In this document: piece after piece, positions 32,909-41,817 of the stretch
Position numbering within the stretch: position 1 is the stretch's first letter
How the letters are laid out: every line of letters begins with the position of its first letter
Assembly (NCBI GenBank): GCA_963715455.1
Contig: OY970245.1
Location: 1,984,001-2,048,000 of the forward strand
Direction of reading: 5' to 3'
DNA from: VRUE01 sp963715455
Lineage (GTDB): Bacteria > Actinomycetota > Thermoleophilia > Solirubrobacterales > 70-9
DNA: 64,000 bases
The notes under the pieces: generated by a model
Seen by the model: only the letters and a program-made list of their open reading frames with translations
What the model was told of the DNA's origin: nothing
The model's database searches: none
Program-made: the position numbers and the translations under genes

Positions 32909-34061
32909 TCGTGTACTCGGCGTTGATCCGCACGTACTCGTAGCCAAGATCGGAGAACCAGACATGGGCGGAGTGCTCGCCGCGGTCGAGGCGCAAGCCG
33001 ATCTCTGCTTCCGCCACCTCCTCACCCAGCTCGGCGTTGTCGATCGCCTCGGCGCCGATCTCTTCCAGGTCCTCACCGGCGAGCGCCATGCCGGCGGCCT
33101 GGGCGATCCGGCCCCAGTTGGGGTCACGGCCGAAGAGCGCCGTCTTGACCAGGGGTGAGTTGGCGATCGCCCGCGCCACCCGCTCCGCCTCCGCCTGCGA
33201 AGCGGCGCCGTCGACCTGGACCCGCCCGACCCGCGAGGAGCCCTCGCCGTCGGCGACTACCTCGAGTGCCAACTGGGTAAGCACCGCCTCGAGCAAGCCG
33301 CCCGGCAGCGGCGCGCCAGCAGTGCCGGTCGCCTGCAGGAGCAGGGTGTCGTTGGTGCTCATCTGGCCGTCCACGGTGATCCGCTCGAAGGAGGCATCGT
33401 TGGCGACGCGCAGCGTCGCGTCGGGGTCCTCGACCACGGCGTCGGTCTGCACAAAGCAGAGCATCGTCGCCATGTTGGGCTGGATCATGCCGCCGCCCTT
33501 GGCCTGAGCGGAGAGCGTGACGCCACCGGCACGCAGCGTGCAGCGCTTGGACCAGCGATCGGTAGTGAGAATCGCATCGGAGAAGGCTGCGGCGCCGGAC
33601 TCCGAGAGCTGCCCAGCAGCGTCGCCGATGCCGCCTAGCACCGCCTCGATCGGCAGCGGCACGCCGATCACGCCGGTCTCGGCGACGGCGACGCTCTCGG
33701 GCCGCAGGCCGAGCTGCGCCGCTGCCTCGTCGCACATCGCCAGCGCGTCGGCGTAGCCCTGCTCGCCGGTCTCGGCGTTGGCGTTGCCGGCATTGACCAC
33801 TGCCGCGCGGATCGCCCCCCGCTCACAACGCTTGCGGCAGACGCGCACCGGCGCCGCCGCCGAGGCATTGCGAGTGAGCAGGACCGCCGAGCTGACCCGC
33901 TCGACATCACAGACGAGCAGGCCGATGTCGGTCTTGCCGCCGCCCTTGAGGCCGCAGTGAGCGGCGCCGGCGCGAAAGCCCGGGGGCAGCTGAGCGGGGT
34001 CGAGCTCCTCGACCCCGGGTGGCGGAGTGACCCAGCGCGATTTGAAGAATCCGTCGCTCAC
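32904..34061 (-). CDS. argJ: Bifunctional ornithine acetyltransferase / N-acetylglutamate synthase
   Basis: A 385-aa Ntn-type enzyme that recycles the acetyl group from N-acetylornithine to glutamate. The autocleavage site is in NMATMLCFVQ (Thr nucleophile). AAVVNAGNANAETGEQG, TDRWSKR, KGGGMIQPN and NTNDTLLL-like STNDTLLLQATG are diagnostic. GTG 34061 overlaps the argC stop (GTGA). Having argJ makes the pathway cyclic, so a separate argE is unnecessary. Confidence 0.95.
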   Translation of the reverse strand: MSDGFFKSRWVTPPPGVEELDPAQLPPGFRAGAAHCGLKGGGKTDIGLLVCDVERVSSAVLLTRNASAAAPVRVCRKRCERGAIRAAVVNAGNANAETGEQGYADALAMCDEAAAQLGLRPESVAVAETGVIGVPLPIEAVLGGIGDAAGQLSESGAAAFSDAILTTDRWSKRCTLRAGGVTLSAQAKGGGMIQPNMATMLCFVQTDAVVEDPDATLRVANDASFERITVDGQMSTNDTLLLQATGTAGAPLPGGLLEAVLTQLALEVVADGEGSSRVGRVQVDGAASQAEAERVARAIANSPLVKTALFGRDPNWGRIAQAAGMALAGEDLEEIGAEAIDNAELGEEVAEAEIGLRLDRGEHSAHVWFSDLGYEYVRINAEYTT

Positions 34062-35089
34062 AGGAGCCCCGCCGTCTCCTCGAGGCCGAGCATCAGATTG
34101 AGGTTCTGCACTCCCTGGCCCGACGCCCCCTTCCAGAGGTTGTCGATCGCCGAGAAGGCGAGCACCCGGCCGCGCTCCTCGACCGTGACGTAGACGTGGC
34201 ACTCGTTCGTGTCGCGCACGTCACGGAGCCCGGGTGGGCCATCGACGACGTGAACGAAGGGCTCATCGGCGTAGCGCTCGCGGTAGAGCGCCTGCAGCTC
34301 CTCCTTGCCGAGCGGCTCGCCGATCTGCGCAAAGCATGTGGTCAGCTCGCCTTGGTCGAGCGGCAACAGGTGCGGCACGAAGACAACTGGCGCCGGACTG
34401 CCCAGCGCCGCCAGCTCCTGTTCGATCTCCGGCCGGTGGCGATGCCCCTCGGTCTTGTAGGCGAAGGCGTTCTCGTCCATCGACACGTAGTGCATCGCGT
34501 CGCCACCGCCGCGGCCAGCACCGGAGACACCCTGCTTGGCGTCGATGACCACGTCGGTGAGCAGGCCCCTCTCGGCCAGCGGCGCCAAGGCAAGCACGCT
34601 CGCCGTCGGGTAGCAGCCCGGCGTGGCGACGAGCTTCGCCTCGCGCAGCTCGTCGCGGTACATCTCGGTCAGCCCGTAGACGCCGGTGCCGAAGAGATCC
34701 GCCGCGCCGTGCTCGCCGTACCAGCGCTCGTAGGTGGCCAGGTCGCGCAGCCGGAAGTCGGCGGAGAGATCGACGACGAGGACGCCCGCGGCGCGCAGCG
34801 CAGCGACGGTCGGGGCGGCGGCACCGTGCGGGTAGGCGACGATCGCTGCATCGATCCCCTCGATGCGGTCGAGATCCAGCTCGGTCAGCTCCAGCGGCAC
34901 CCGGTAGCGCGGGTAGAGCCGGTCGAGCCGCGTACCGGCATCGCTGCGCGAGGTAACCGCAACCAGCTCCAGCTGCGGGTGGCGCCAGACGATCTGCGCG
35001 GCGAGGGCGCCGGTGAAGCCAGAGGCGCCGGCAACCAGCACCCGCGCGGCGGGGCTCCCTTTGAGCGGTTGCTTGACGATGTCAGCCAC
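34058..35089 (-). CDS. argC: N-acetyl-gamma-glutamyl-phosphate reductase
   Basis: 343 aa. NADPH-dependent third step of arginine synthesis. Rossmann start VLVAGASGFTGALAAQIV, catalytic Cys in VATPGCYPTASVLAL, QGVSGAGRGGGDAMHY, and the His-rich VVFVPHLLPLDQGE. GTG 35089 starts inside the pheT 3' end (8-nt overlap), so the arg genes are physically fused to the pheST transcription unit. Confidence 0.95.
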   Translation of the reverse strand: MADIVKQPLKGSPAARVLVAGASGFTGALAAQIVWRHPQLELVAVTSRSDAGTRLDRLYPRYRVPLELTELDLDRIEGIDAAIVAYPHGAAAPTVAALRAAGVLVVDLSADFRLRDLATYERWYGEHGAADLFGTGVYGLTEMYRDELREAKLVATPGCYPTASVLALAPLAERGLLTDVVIDAKQGVSGAGRGGGDAMHYVSMDENAFAYKTEGHRHRPEIEQELAALGSPAPVVFVPHLLPLDQGELTTCFAQIGEPLGKEELQALYRERYADEPFVHVVDGPPGLRDVRDTNECHVYVTVEERGRVLAFSAIDNLWKGASGQGVQNLNLMLGLEETAGLL

Positions 35090-37541
35090 GCAGCTCACCG
35101 CCGATCTTCTGCAGCTCGACCTCGATCGCGGCGCGCAGCGGGGCGACCTCGTCATCGCTGAGCGTACGGTCGTCGGCGCGGAACTGGAGCCGCAGGGCGA
35201 CGCTCTTACGGCCCTCGCCGACCTGCTCGCCCTCGTAGAGATCGAAGACCTCGGCGCTGCGCAGCAGGGCCCCACCGCCAACGAGCACCGCCTCGCGCAG
35301 ATCCGCCGCCGGCAACGTGTCAGGCACGACGACAGCCAGGTCCTGGTTGATGGCCGGAAAGGTGGTGACATCGTCAAAGGTCTCCTCGCCGGCGCCGGCC
35401 GCGGCGATCAACGCTGCCAGATCGAGCTCAAAGGCGACGGCCGTATCGAGATCCCAGGCGCGAGCGACAAGCGGATGCAGCTCGCCAAGCCAACCGGCGG
35501 ACGTGCCGGCGATGGTGACCCGAGCCGAACGACCGGGATGCAGGAAGGGCTCCTCGGCCGGCTCGCAAACGACCTCGGCGCCGAGCTGCCCGGCAAGCGC
35601 TTCCAATGATCCCTTGAGCGCGAAAAAGTCCGCCGGATCGCCGTCGCCGCGCCAAGACTTGGCGACCAGCGGCCCCACGGCGAGACCGCCGACCCGGTGT
35701 GGCTCGTGATCGGGGGGCAGCCGCTCGCCCGGAAAGCCTCCGGCAAGCGGCACGCCCACACTGCCGTCAGCGGGCAGGTAGACGCGGCCCGACTCGAAGA
35801 GGGCGACGGCTTCGGCGCCACGGGCGAGGTTGCGCTGGGCGATGTCCAGCAGCGAGCCGAGCAGCGTCGTGCGCATTACGGATTGATCCTCGGAAAGTGG
35901 GTTGGAGAGCACAACCGGCTTGGCTCGCGGGTCGTCCTTGGGAATCCGCAGCCGGCCCGCCTCGCCGGGGTCGGTGAAGCTCCAGCCGACGACTTCGTCG
36001 AAGCCGAGATCGCGCATCGCGTCCTCAGCCCGCCGCCTCAGGCGCTGCTCGCGCCTCAGGCCACCGACCCGCTCACCGACCGCCGGCAGGGTGCTCGGCA
36101 GGTGCTCGTCGAGGCCGTGGACGCGGCCAACCTCCTCGATCAGGTCGACCTCGCGGGTGATGTCGTAGTGGCGATCGGGCGGCACGGTCACCTCGAGGTC
36201 CTCGCCGCTCGACTCAACCCCGAAGCCGAGCCGCTGCAAGTAGGCGACCTGATCGGCCTGCTCGATCTCCATGCCGAGCAACCCCTCGACCCGGGCGCCA
36301 CGCAGGGTCAGATGGCGCGCCTCCGGAATCTCCGCGGCGACATCAATCGTGCCCGGCACCAGCTTTGCGCCGCAAAGCTCGACCATCAAGCGTGAGGCGA
36401 TCTGCTGCGCCCGCAGGCAGAGCTCGGGGTGCAGCTGCTTCTCAAAGCGCGAGGAGGCCTCCGAGCGCAGGCCCAGCAAGCGCGAGGTGCGCAGGATGTT
36501 GGTGCCGTTCCAGTTGGCCACCTCGAGTAGGACGCTGGTGGTCTCCGCTGCGACCTCGGAAACCTGCCCCCCCATGATCCCGGCGATGCCCGAGGGGCCG
36601 TTGCTGTCGCAGACGAGAACGGTCTCGGCATCGAAGCTGCGCTCGACGTCGTCGAGCGTCTTCATCTTCTCGCCATCCGCTGCAGCGCGAACCGTCAGCG
36701 CGCCGTCCGGCACCTTGTCGAGGTCGAAGGCGTGCAGCGGCTGCGCGGTGAGCAGCATCACGTAGTTGGTGATGTCGACGATGTTGTTGATCGGGCGCTG
36801 CCCGGCGGCGGTGAGGCGTGCTTGCAGCCAGACCGGCGAAGGCGCGATCGTCACATCGGTGAAGACACGGGCGGTGAACCGTGGACAGAGCTCGGGGACT
36901 TCCACCGCGACCGAGGCGTAGTCGCCAACCTCGCCTTCGCCCTGCGCGAGGGCGTCCTCTGCCCAGGGCTCGACCGCGAGCGGGGCGCCGCTGATCGCGT
37001 GCACCTCGCGGGCGACGCCGTAGACGCCGAAGCAGTCGACCCGGTTCGGCGTCACCTCAAACTCCAGCACCGGCTCGGCGATCGGCAGCACCTCGGCCAG
37101 GGGCGTGCCCGGCACCAACCCGTCGTCCTCGAGCACCATGATCCCGGGCGGGCCCTCCCCCAGGCCGAGCTCCGAGGCGGCGCAGATCATCCCCGCCGAG
37201 CGCACGCCGCGCAGCTTCGCTTCGCCGATCTCGTGCCCACCCGGCATCGTCGCCCCGGGCAGGGCGACGGGCACGGTCTGTCCTGCCGCCACGTTGGGCG
37301 CCCCGCAGACCACGGTGCGCTCGCCATCGCCGGTGTCGAGCGTGCAGACCCGCAGCCGATCGGCGTTGGGGTGCGGCTCGGCGCTCAGCACCTTGCCGAC
37401 GACGAAGTTCTCCGCCGAGGGCGGGCCGACCGTGCCAACCCGCTCGACCTCGGTGCCGGTCATCGCCAGCCGCTCAGCGAGCTCGCTCGGCTCGATGGCG
37501 GGATCGCAGTACTCGCGCAGCCACGAGTAGGGCACCTTCAT
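35082..37541 (-). CDS. pheT: Phenylalanyl-tRNA synthetase beta subunit
   Basis: An 819-aa PheT with all expected modules: start MKVPYSWLREYCDP, an EMAP-like tRNA-binding domain (NFVVGKVLSAEPHPNADRL ... GVRSAGMICAASELGLG), the B3/4 editing domain (RPINNIVDITNYVMLLTAQP), B5 (a helical DNA-binding-like fold), and a C-terminal anticodon-binding ferredoxin fold (FPAINQDLAVVVPD ... LYEGEQVGEGRKSVALRL). It pairs with PheS. ATGA overlap with pheS. Confidence 0.96.
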   Translation of the reverse strand: MKVPYSWLREYCDPAIEPSELAERLAMTGTEVERVGTVGPPSAENFVVGKVLSAEPHPNADRLRVCTLDTGDGERTVVCGAPNVAAGQTVPVALPGATMPGGHEIGEAKLRGVRSAGMICAASELGLGEGPPGIMVLEDDGLVPGTPLAEVLPIAEPVLEFEVTPNRVDCFGVYGVAREVHAISGAPLAVEPWAEDALAQGEGEVGDYASVAVEVPELCPRFTARVFTDVTIAPSPVWLQARLTAAGQRPINNIVDITNYVMLLTAQPLHAFDLDKVPDGALTVRAAADGEKMKTLDDVERSFDAETVLVCDSNGPSGIAGIMGGQVSEVAAETTSVLLEVANWNGTNILRTSRLLGLRSEASSRFEKQLHPELCLRAQQIASRLMVELCGAKLVPGTIDVAAEIPEARHLTLRGARVEGLLGMEIEQADQVAYLQRLGFGVESSGEDLEVTVPPDRHYDITREVDLIEEVGRVHGLDEHLPSTLPAVGERVGGLRREQRLRRRAEDAMRDLGFDEVVGWSFTDPGEAGRLRIPKDDPRAKPVVLSNPLSEDQSVMRTTLLGSLLDIAQRNLARGAEAVALFESGRVYLPADGSVGVPLAGGFPGERLPPDHEPHRVGGLAVGPLVAKSWRGDGDPADFFALKGSLEALAGQLGAEVVCEPAEEPFLHPGRSARVTIAGTSAGWLGELHPLVARAWDLDTAVAFELDLAALIAAAGAGEETFDDVTTFPAINQDLAVVVPDTLPAADLREAVLVGGGALLRSAEVFDLYEGEQVGEGRKSVALRLQFRADDRTLSDDEVAPLRAAIEVELQKIGGELRG

Positions 37542-38611
37542 GAGAACTGCTCCAGCACTCGCACGTCGTTGTCGAAGAAGCGCCTCAGATCCGGCACGCC
37601 ATGGCGCAGCATCGCGATCCGCTCGACCCCCATGCCGAAGGCGAAGCCCTGCACCCGCTCGGGGTCATAGCCGTTGCGCTCAACGAAGCCGAGCACGTTG
37701 GGGTCGACCATGCCGGCGCCGCCCACCTCGATCCAACCGATGCCCTTACAGAGAGTGCAGCGCGTGCCATCGCCCAGAGTGCCCGTCCCCTCGCACTGGA
37801 AGCAGGAGACGTCGAACTCGACGCTGGGCTCGGTGAAGGGGAAGAAATGCGGCCGCATGCGCGCCTCGCGGCCATGGCCGAAGATCGCGACGAGCATCTC
37901 GGTCAGCGTTCCCTGCAGGTCGGCAAGCGTGATTCCCTCACCGATCGCCAGGCCCTCGACCTGGTGGAACATCGGGCTGTGGGTGGCGTCAGAGTCGCGC
38001 CGGTAAACCTTGCCGGGGGCAATCATGAAGATCGGCGGCGCCTGCGCCTCCATGCTACGCACCTGCACGGGAGAGGTGTGCGTGCGCAGCAGCACCTCCG
38101 GGTCGGACTGCACGTAGAAGGTGTCCTGGAGCATGCGCGCCGGGTGCCCGGGCGGGTGGTTGAGCGCCGTGAAGTTGTAGTAGTCGTGCTCGACCTCCGG
38201 GCCCTCCATCACCCGGTAGCCGAGACCGACCATCACGTCCTCAATCTGGCGCGTGGTGCGGGTGATCAGGTGGATGTGGCCGACCCGCCGTGGCGGCGCG
38301 CCGGGCAGGGTGACGTCGATGCGATCCCCGGCGAGCTGCGTCTCGAGCTCGCCGGCGTCGAGCGTCGCGGCGCGCGACTCGATCAACCCCTCGAGCTCCT
38401 TGCGGGCCTGGTTGGCGGTGGCACCGACCTTGCCTCGCTCCTCAGCAGGCAGCTCGGCGATGCCACGCAGGATCGTGGTCAGCTCAGCTTTGCGCCCGAG
38501 GTAGCGGACGCGCAACTCCTCCAGCTCCACGGTGGCCGGCGCCGCCTCGATCGCCGCCGCGGCCTCAGCCCTGATCTCCTCGATCCGATCAAGCCCTCCG
38601 TCAATTGCCAT
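37538..38611 (-). CDS. pheS: Phenylalanyl-tRNA synthetase alpha subunit
   Basis: 357 aa from ATG 38611 (MAIDGGLDRIEEIRAEA). N-terminal coiled coil, then class II motifs: motif 1 near GHPARMLQDTFYV, motif 2 HSPMFHQVEGLAIGEG, motif 3 GFAFGMGVERIAML. An insertion with two CxxC pairs (CFQCEGTG and CTLCKGIGWIE) forms a zinc knuckle found in several bacterial PheS proteins. It overlaps the methyltransferase stop by 11 nt. Confidence 0.96.
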   Translation of the reverse strand: MAIDGGLDRIEEIRAEAAAAIEAAPATVELEELRVRYLGRKAELTTILRGIAELPAEERGKVGATANQARKELEGLIESRAATLDAGELETQLAGDRIDVTLPGAPPRRVGHIHLITRTTRQIEDVMVGLGYRVMEGPEVEHDYYNFTALNHPPGHPARMLQDTFYVQSDPEVLLRTHTSPVQVRSMEAQAPPIFMIAPGKVYRRDSDATHSPMFHQVEGLAIGEGITLADLQGTLTEMLVAIFGHGREARMRPHFFPFTEPSVEFDVSCFQCEGTGTLGDGTRCTLCKGIGWIEVGGAGMVDPNVLGFVERNGYDPERVQGFAFGMGVERIAMLRHGVPDLRRFFDNDVRVLEQFS

Positions 38612-39320
38612 CAGCGGCCTCCGGCATGGCGGGCGACGATATCCGCTCGGCGCAAATTGCGGCAACAGCGGCGACGTTGAGCGACTCCGCGCCAGCGGGC
38701 CGCAGCAGGATCGTCACCTGGCTCTCGCACTCGGCCAGCACCTCGGCAGGCAGCCCATCGCGCTCCGCGCCAAGGCAGATCGTCGCCGCCCCCTCGAGGC
38801 CGGCAAGCGGAGCGCCACCGTGGGCCACCAGCCCCGCCCGCGGCGCCGGCGTCTCGGCGACACCTGCGCGCAGCAGCGGCTGGCCGAAGATCGAGCCCAT
38901 GCTCGCCCGCACCGCCTTGGGCGAGTAGGGATCGGCGCAACCGGGGCCGAGCACGAGCACGCCATCGAGCAGCGCATGGGCCGTGCGGACGATCGCGCCG
39001 ACATTGCCGGGATCGCCGACCCCATGCAGGTAAACGCAGCGCCCTCCAGCCCGCCCGGCCCAGTGCCGTGGCCAGACGCCGATCGCCCGCGTACCCGAGC
39101 CAAGGCTCGAGACGCCAGCGAGCAACTCGGGCTCGACCTCTTCGCCGCCCAGGCCGCTGCCAGCAGCGACGAGCAGGAAGCGCGGCTCCACCCCGGCGGC
39201 GAGGCCAGCCTCAACCAGGTCCTCGCCCTCGGTGAAGAAGGCAGCCTCGCGCTCGCGGTGCTTGCGCTCGTGCAGTTTGCGCACCAGCTTCAGCTTCTCG
39301 TTGTGGGGGCTCTCGATCAT
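38601..39320 (-). CDS. TrmH/SpoU-family RNA 2'-O-methyltransferase
   Basis: 239 aa. N-terminal substrate-binding part (MIESPHNEKLKLVRKLHERK ... FFTEGEDLVEAGL) and a knotted SPOUT domain: HGVGDPGNVGAIVRTAHALL, SPKAVRASMGSIFGQPL, CLGAERDGLP, and the SAM knot ILLRPAGAESLNVAAVAAI. Likely methylates 23S rRNA or tRNA ribose, though the exact site is unknown. It is commonly found between rplT and pheS. ATG 39320 overlaps the TGA of the 13-aa leader ORF. Confidence 0.92.
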   Translation of the reverse strand: MIESPHNEKLKLVRKLHERKHREREAAFFTEGEDLVEAGLAAGVEPRFLLVAAGSGLGGEEVEPELLAGVSSLGSGTRAIGVWPRHWAGRAGGRCVYLHGVGDPGNVGAIVRTAHALLDGVLVLGPGCADPYSPKAVRASMGSIFGQPLLRAGVAETPAPRAGLVAHGGAPLAGLEGAATICLGAERDGLPAEVLAECESQVTILLRPAGAESLNVAAVAAICAERISSPAMPEAADGN

Positions 39321-39358
39321 CGTTTGCGTTCGACTCGTTTTCTTTTCTTCTCGCTCAT
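39317..39358 (-). CDS. 13-aa Lys/Arg-rich leader ORF
   Basis: AGGAGAAGGT sits just ahead of ATG 39358, which opens MSEKKRKRVERKR and a TGA overlapping the methyltransferase ATG (ATGA). Eight of 13 residues are Lys or Arg, and codons include AGA and CGA, which are rare in this GC-rich genome. The ribosome site is among the best in the window, while the methyltransferase itself has none, so translational coupling is likely. Confidence 0.55.
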   Translation of the reverse strand: MSEKKRKRVERKR

Positions 39359-39373
39359 ACCTTCTCCTGGAAC

Positions 39374-39400
39374 AAAAAAGCGGGCCGTAAAACGGCCCGC
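39374..39400 (-). terminator. Intrinsic terminator after rplT
   Basis: GCGGGCCGT pairs with ACGGCCCGC through an AAA loop and is followed by six T on the minus strand. It ends rpmI-rplT but lies only 16 bp before the leader ORF, so readthrough or an internal promoter must feed the downstream genes. Confidence 0.9.
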
Positions 39401-39426
39401 CCGGGAAAGTGGAGTGATGGCTGCGG

Positions 39427-39786
39427 CTAGGCGGCCGCACCCTCCCGGGCTAGCTCCACGAATCGGCGGAAGGCATCGCGGTCGTGGACCGCGATGTCGG
39501 CCAGCATCTTGCGGTTCACCTCGACCCCGGCCTCGCCGAGGCCGTGGATCAGTTCGGAGTAGCTCATGCCCTCCAGCCGCGCGGCGGCATTGATGCGGGT
39601 GATCCACAGTCGGCGGAACTCGCGCTTGCGGTTGCGCCGGTCGCGGTAGGCGTACATCCCCGAACGCTGCACCTGCTCTTTGGCGAAGCGGTAGGAGGAA
39701 TGCTTGCGGCCGTAGTAGCCCTTGGCTTCCTTGAGCACCTTGCGGCGCTTCTTGCGCGCGTGAACGGAGCGCTTTACGCGGCTCAC
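39427..39786 (-). CDS. rplT: 50S ribosomal protein L20
   Basis: 119 aa, the standard L20: SRVKRSVHARKKRRKVLKEA, GYYGRKHSSYRFAKEQVQRSG, RDRRNRKREFRRLWITRINA, and GLEAGVEVNRKMLADIAV-type C-terminus. Binds 23S rRNA early in large-subunit assembly and often represses its own operon. GTG 39786 overlaps the rpmI stop (GTGA). Confidence 0.97.
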   Translation of the reverse strand: MSRVKRSVHARKKRRKVLKEAKGYYGRKHSSYRFAKEQVQRSGMYAYRDRRNRKREFRRLWITRINAAARLEGMSYSELIHGLGEAGVEVNRKMLADIAVHDRDAFRRFVELAREGAAA

Positions 39787-39974
39787 TTGCCGCCCCCAAG
39801 CAGGTTGCGGACCGTCTTCGTGTCGGCCGGGGAGATCTCCACCGGCCGTGCCATGCGCCGCTTGCGTTTCGGCGACTTCTTCTCGAGGATGTGGCTCGAG
39901 TAGGCCCGCCGACCGCGCAGCTTGCCGGTAGCGGTCTTGCGGAAGCGCTTCTTAGCGCCAGAGTGGGTCTTCAT
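39783..39974 (-). CDS. rpmI: 50S ribosomal protein L35
   Basis: 63 aa, normal L35 length. MKTHSGAKKRFRKTATGKLR and RRAYSSHILEKKSPKRKRR are typical, with C-terminal ADTKTVRNLLGG-like residues. Usually follows infC directly; here infC lies 3.4 kb upstream. The start is ATG 39974. Confidence 0.96.
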   Translation of the reverse strand: MKTHSGAKKRFRKTATGKLRGRRAYSSHILEKKSPKRKRRMARPVEISPADTKTVRNLLGGGK

Positions 39975-40068
39975 CTTGGGCACGGGGTCGCTATTGAAGC
40001 AGACGGACGTGCCTGGGCGCTGGCCCTCCCGGCGGTGACAGGCGAGACGCAGGGTACTGTGGCGCCGC

Positions 40069-41139
40069 ATGCGCATCGTCTACGTGGTCGGAACGCGGCC
40101 CAACTTCGTCAAGACGGCCCCGGTGATCGCCGCCCTGCGTGAGCGTCTCCCTAGAGGGCGGCACGCGATCGTCCACACCGGCCAGCACTACGACCGACTG
40201 ATGTCGGCGGTCTTCCTCGAGGAGCTGGGCGTGCCGGCGCCCGACCACATGCTCGAGGTCGGCTCGGGCAGCCACGCCGAGCAGACCGCGCGGGTGATCG
40301 AGCGCCTGGAGCCGGTGCTACTCGAGGAGCGGCCCGACCTGGTGATTGTTCCGGGCGACGTCAACTCGACCCTGGCCGCGGCCCTGACGGCAGCCAAGCT
40401 GCAGATCCCCGTCGCCCACATCGAGTCGGGCCTGCGCAGCTTCGACCGCACGATGCCCGAGGAGCTCAACCGGATCGTCACCGACCAGCTCTCCGACCAG
40501 CTCTTCCTGCACAGTGCCGAGGCGGCCGAGAACCTGCGCGCCGAGGGCATTGCCGAGCAGCGCCAGCACTTCGTCGGCAACACGATGATCGACACGCTGG
40601 TGGCGCTCGAAGAGCGCTTCCGCGCTGCCGGAGCCGCGGCGCGGCTGGGCGTCGAGCCGGGCTCCTACCTGCTCGTCACCCTGCACCGGCCGGCGCTGGT
40701 CGACGGGCCCCTGTTGCCCGAGACGATCGAGCGCCTGGCGGCGCTCGCCGGCGAGATGCCAGTCGTCTTCCCCGTCCATCCCCGCACCCGAGCGATGATG
40801 GAGGCGGCCGAGTCCGAGCGCCCTGGCCTGCTGCTCTCAGAGCCGCTCGGCTACCTCGACTTCCTCTCGTTGCTAGCCGAAGCCGGCGCGGTGCTCACCG
40901 ACTCGGGGGGCATTCAGGAGGAGACGACCTACCTCGGCACCCCTTGCTTCACCCTGCGCGACAACACCGAGCGACCGGTGACGATCGCGGCCGGCACCAA
41001 CACGCTGCTCGGCCTTGACCCGGCGGCGATCGCCACGATCCCGGCGCTGCTTGCTGAGCGTCCGGCCGAGCGCCCTGAACCGCCACCCCTCTGGGACGGC
41101 CACGCAGCAAAGCGAATCGCCGAGATCGTCACGAGCTAG
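40069..41139 (+). CDS. wecB: UDP-N-acetylglucosamine 2-epimerase (non-hydrolysing)
   Basis: 356 aa. Interconverts UDP-GlcNAc and UDP-ManNAc for surface polysaccharide. VVGTRPNFVKTAPVI, TGQHYDRLMSAVFLEEL, VIVPGDVNSTLAAAL, HIESGLRSFDRTMPEELNR, VTLHRP and LTDSGGIQEETTYLGTPC are the family signature motifs. ATG 40069. It runs against its neighbours and has no sugar genes beside it, so its polysaccharide is not shown here. Part of the insertion between rpmI and infC. Confidence 0.94.
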   Translation: MRIVYVVGTRPNFVKTAPVIAALRERLPRGRHAIVHTGQHYDRLMSAVFLEELGVPAPDHMLEVGSGSHAEQTARVIERLEPVLLEERPDLVIVPGDVNSTLAAALTAAKLQIPVAHIESGLRSFDRTMPEELNRIVTDQLSDQLFLHSAEAAENLRAEGIAEQRQHFVGNTMIDTLVALEERFRAAGAAARLGVEPGSYLLVTLHRPALVDGPLLPETIERLAALAGEMPVVFPVHPRTRAMMEAAESERPGLLLSEPLGYLDFLSLLAEAGAVLTDSGGIQEETTYLGTPCFTLRDNTERPVTIAAGTNTLLGLDPAAIATIPALLAERPAERPEPPPLWDGHAAKRIAEIVTS

Positions 41140-41156
41140 AGGCTCAGCTCAGGGCC

Positions 41157-41780
41157 TCAGCGTCGCGCAAAGGGGTCGATGTAGAGGTCATCAACCTGCC
41201 ACTCACCCTTGCTGTCGAGCGGCGTGATCTTGATCTGAATCGCACTCGGGATCAACGTGCCAACGATCGTCGAGAGGGTGAGGACGGTCGACATCGGCTG
41301 GGTCGGCGCCCAGTCGGAGCTCGCGGTGACCGTGCTCACCGCTTTCGTCCGCAGCAAGCCGAGCAACTTGTAGGTCGCTTCGACCCGCAGACGCGAGGAG
41401 GGGTCCCCCGTGTTGCGGGCGAACATGCGGAAGACCGGCGTGTCGAGCGACATGCAGACCGCAGGACTGACGGCCGAGCTGCCACCGGGCAGGTAGAGGG
41501 ATTGAGAATCAGTGCCCCCGTTGAGGTAGAAGCTCTCGTTGCCGCCGACCGGGCTTGCCCCACCCCTCAGCGTCCAGCCCTGGGCACCGGCCTCAAAGCC
41601 ACCGTCGGGACCGAGCACGTAGTTGCGACTGTCGCCCCATGGCTTGAACACTTGCTGGGCACCTGAGTACGAGCACGCCTTGGCGGAACCGGCGGCAAGC
41701 AGGACCGCCATCAGGGAGATGGCAGCGAGAGCCATGAGCCTCATGCCGGCACCACGGGGAAAGATCGAGCTGAGCTTCAT
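41157..41780 (-). CDS. Secreted beta-sandwich-like protein under riboswitch control
   Basis: 207 aa with signal peptide (MRLMALAAISLMAVLLAAGSAKA). The mature part NYVLGPDGGFEAGAQGWTLR, ASPVGGNESFYLNG and ARNTGDPSSRLRVEATY resembles carbohydrate-binding jelly-roll modules, ending GEWQVDDLYIDPFARR. I recall relatives in Solirubrobacterales without known function. ATG 41780 has a GAGGAGG ribosome site, preceded by a c-di-GMP-I riboswitch, so expression should follow the motility/adhesion signal c-di-GMP. A longer upstream frame is only riboswitch sequence. Confidence 0.8.
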   Translation of the reverse strand: MKLSSIFPRGAGMRLMALAAISLMAVLLAAGSAKACSYSGAQQVFKPWGDSRNYVLGPDGGFEAGAQGWTLRGGASPVGGNESFYLNGGTDSQSLYLPGGSSAVSPAVCMSLDTPVFRMFARNTGDPSSRLRVEATYKLLGLLRTKAVSTVTASSDWAPTQPMSTVLTLSTIVGTLIPSAIQIKITPLDSKGEWQVDDLYIDPFARR

Positions 41781-41796
41781 TCGGGCAAACCTCCTC

Positions 41797-41815
41797 GTCG
41801 CAGGCCAAACAGCCT
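41797..41815 (-). promoter_or_regulatory. Hairpin between riboswitch and start codon
   Basis: CAGGC-TGTTT-GGCCTG can form a short hairpin between the 3' end of the aptamer and the GAGGAGG ribosome site. It may be part of the expression platform; which state frees the ribosome site is not visible. Confidence 0.35.
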
Positions 41816-41817
41816 GG

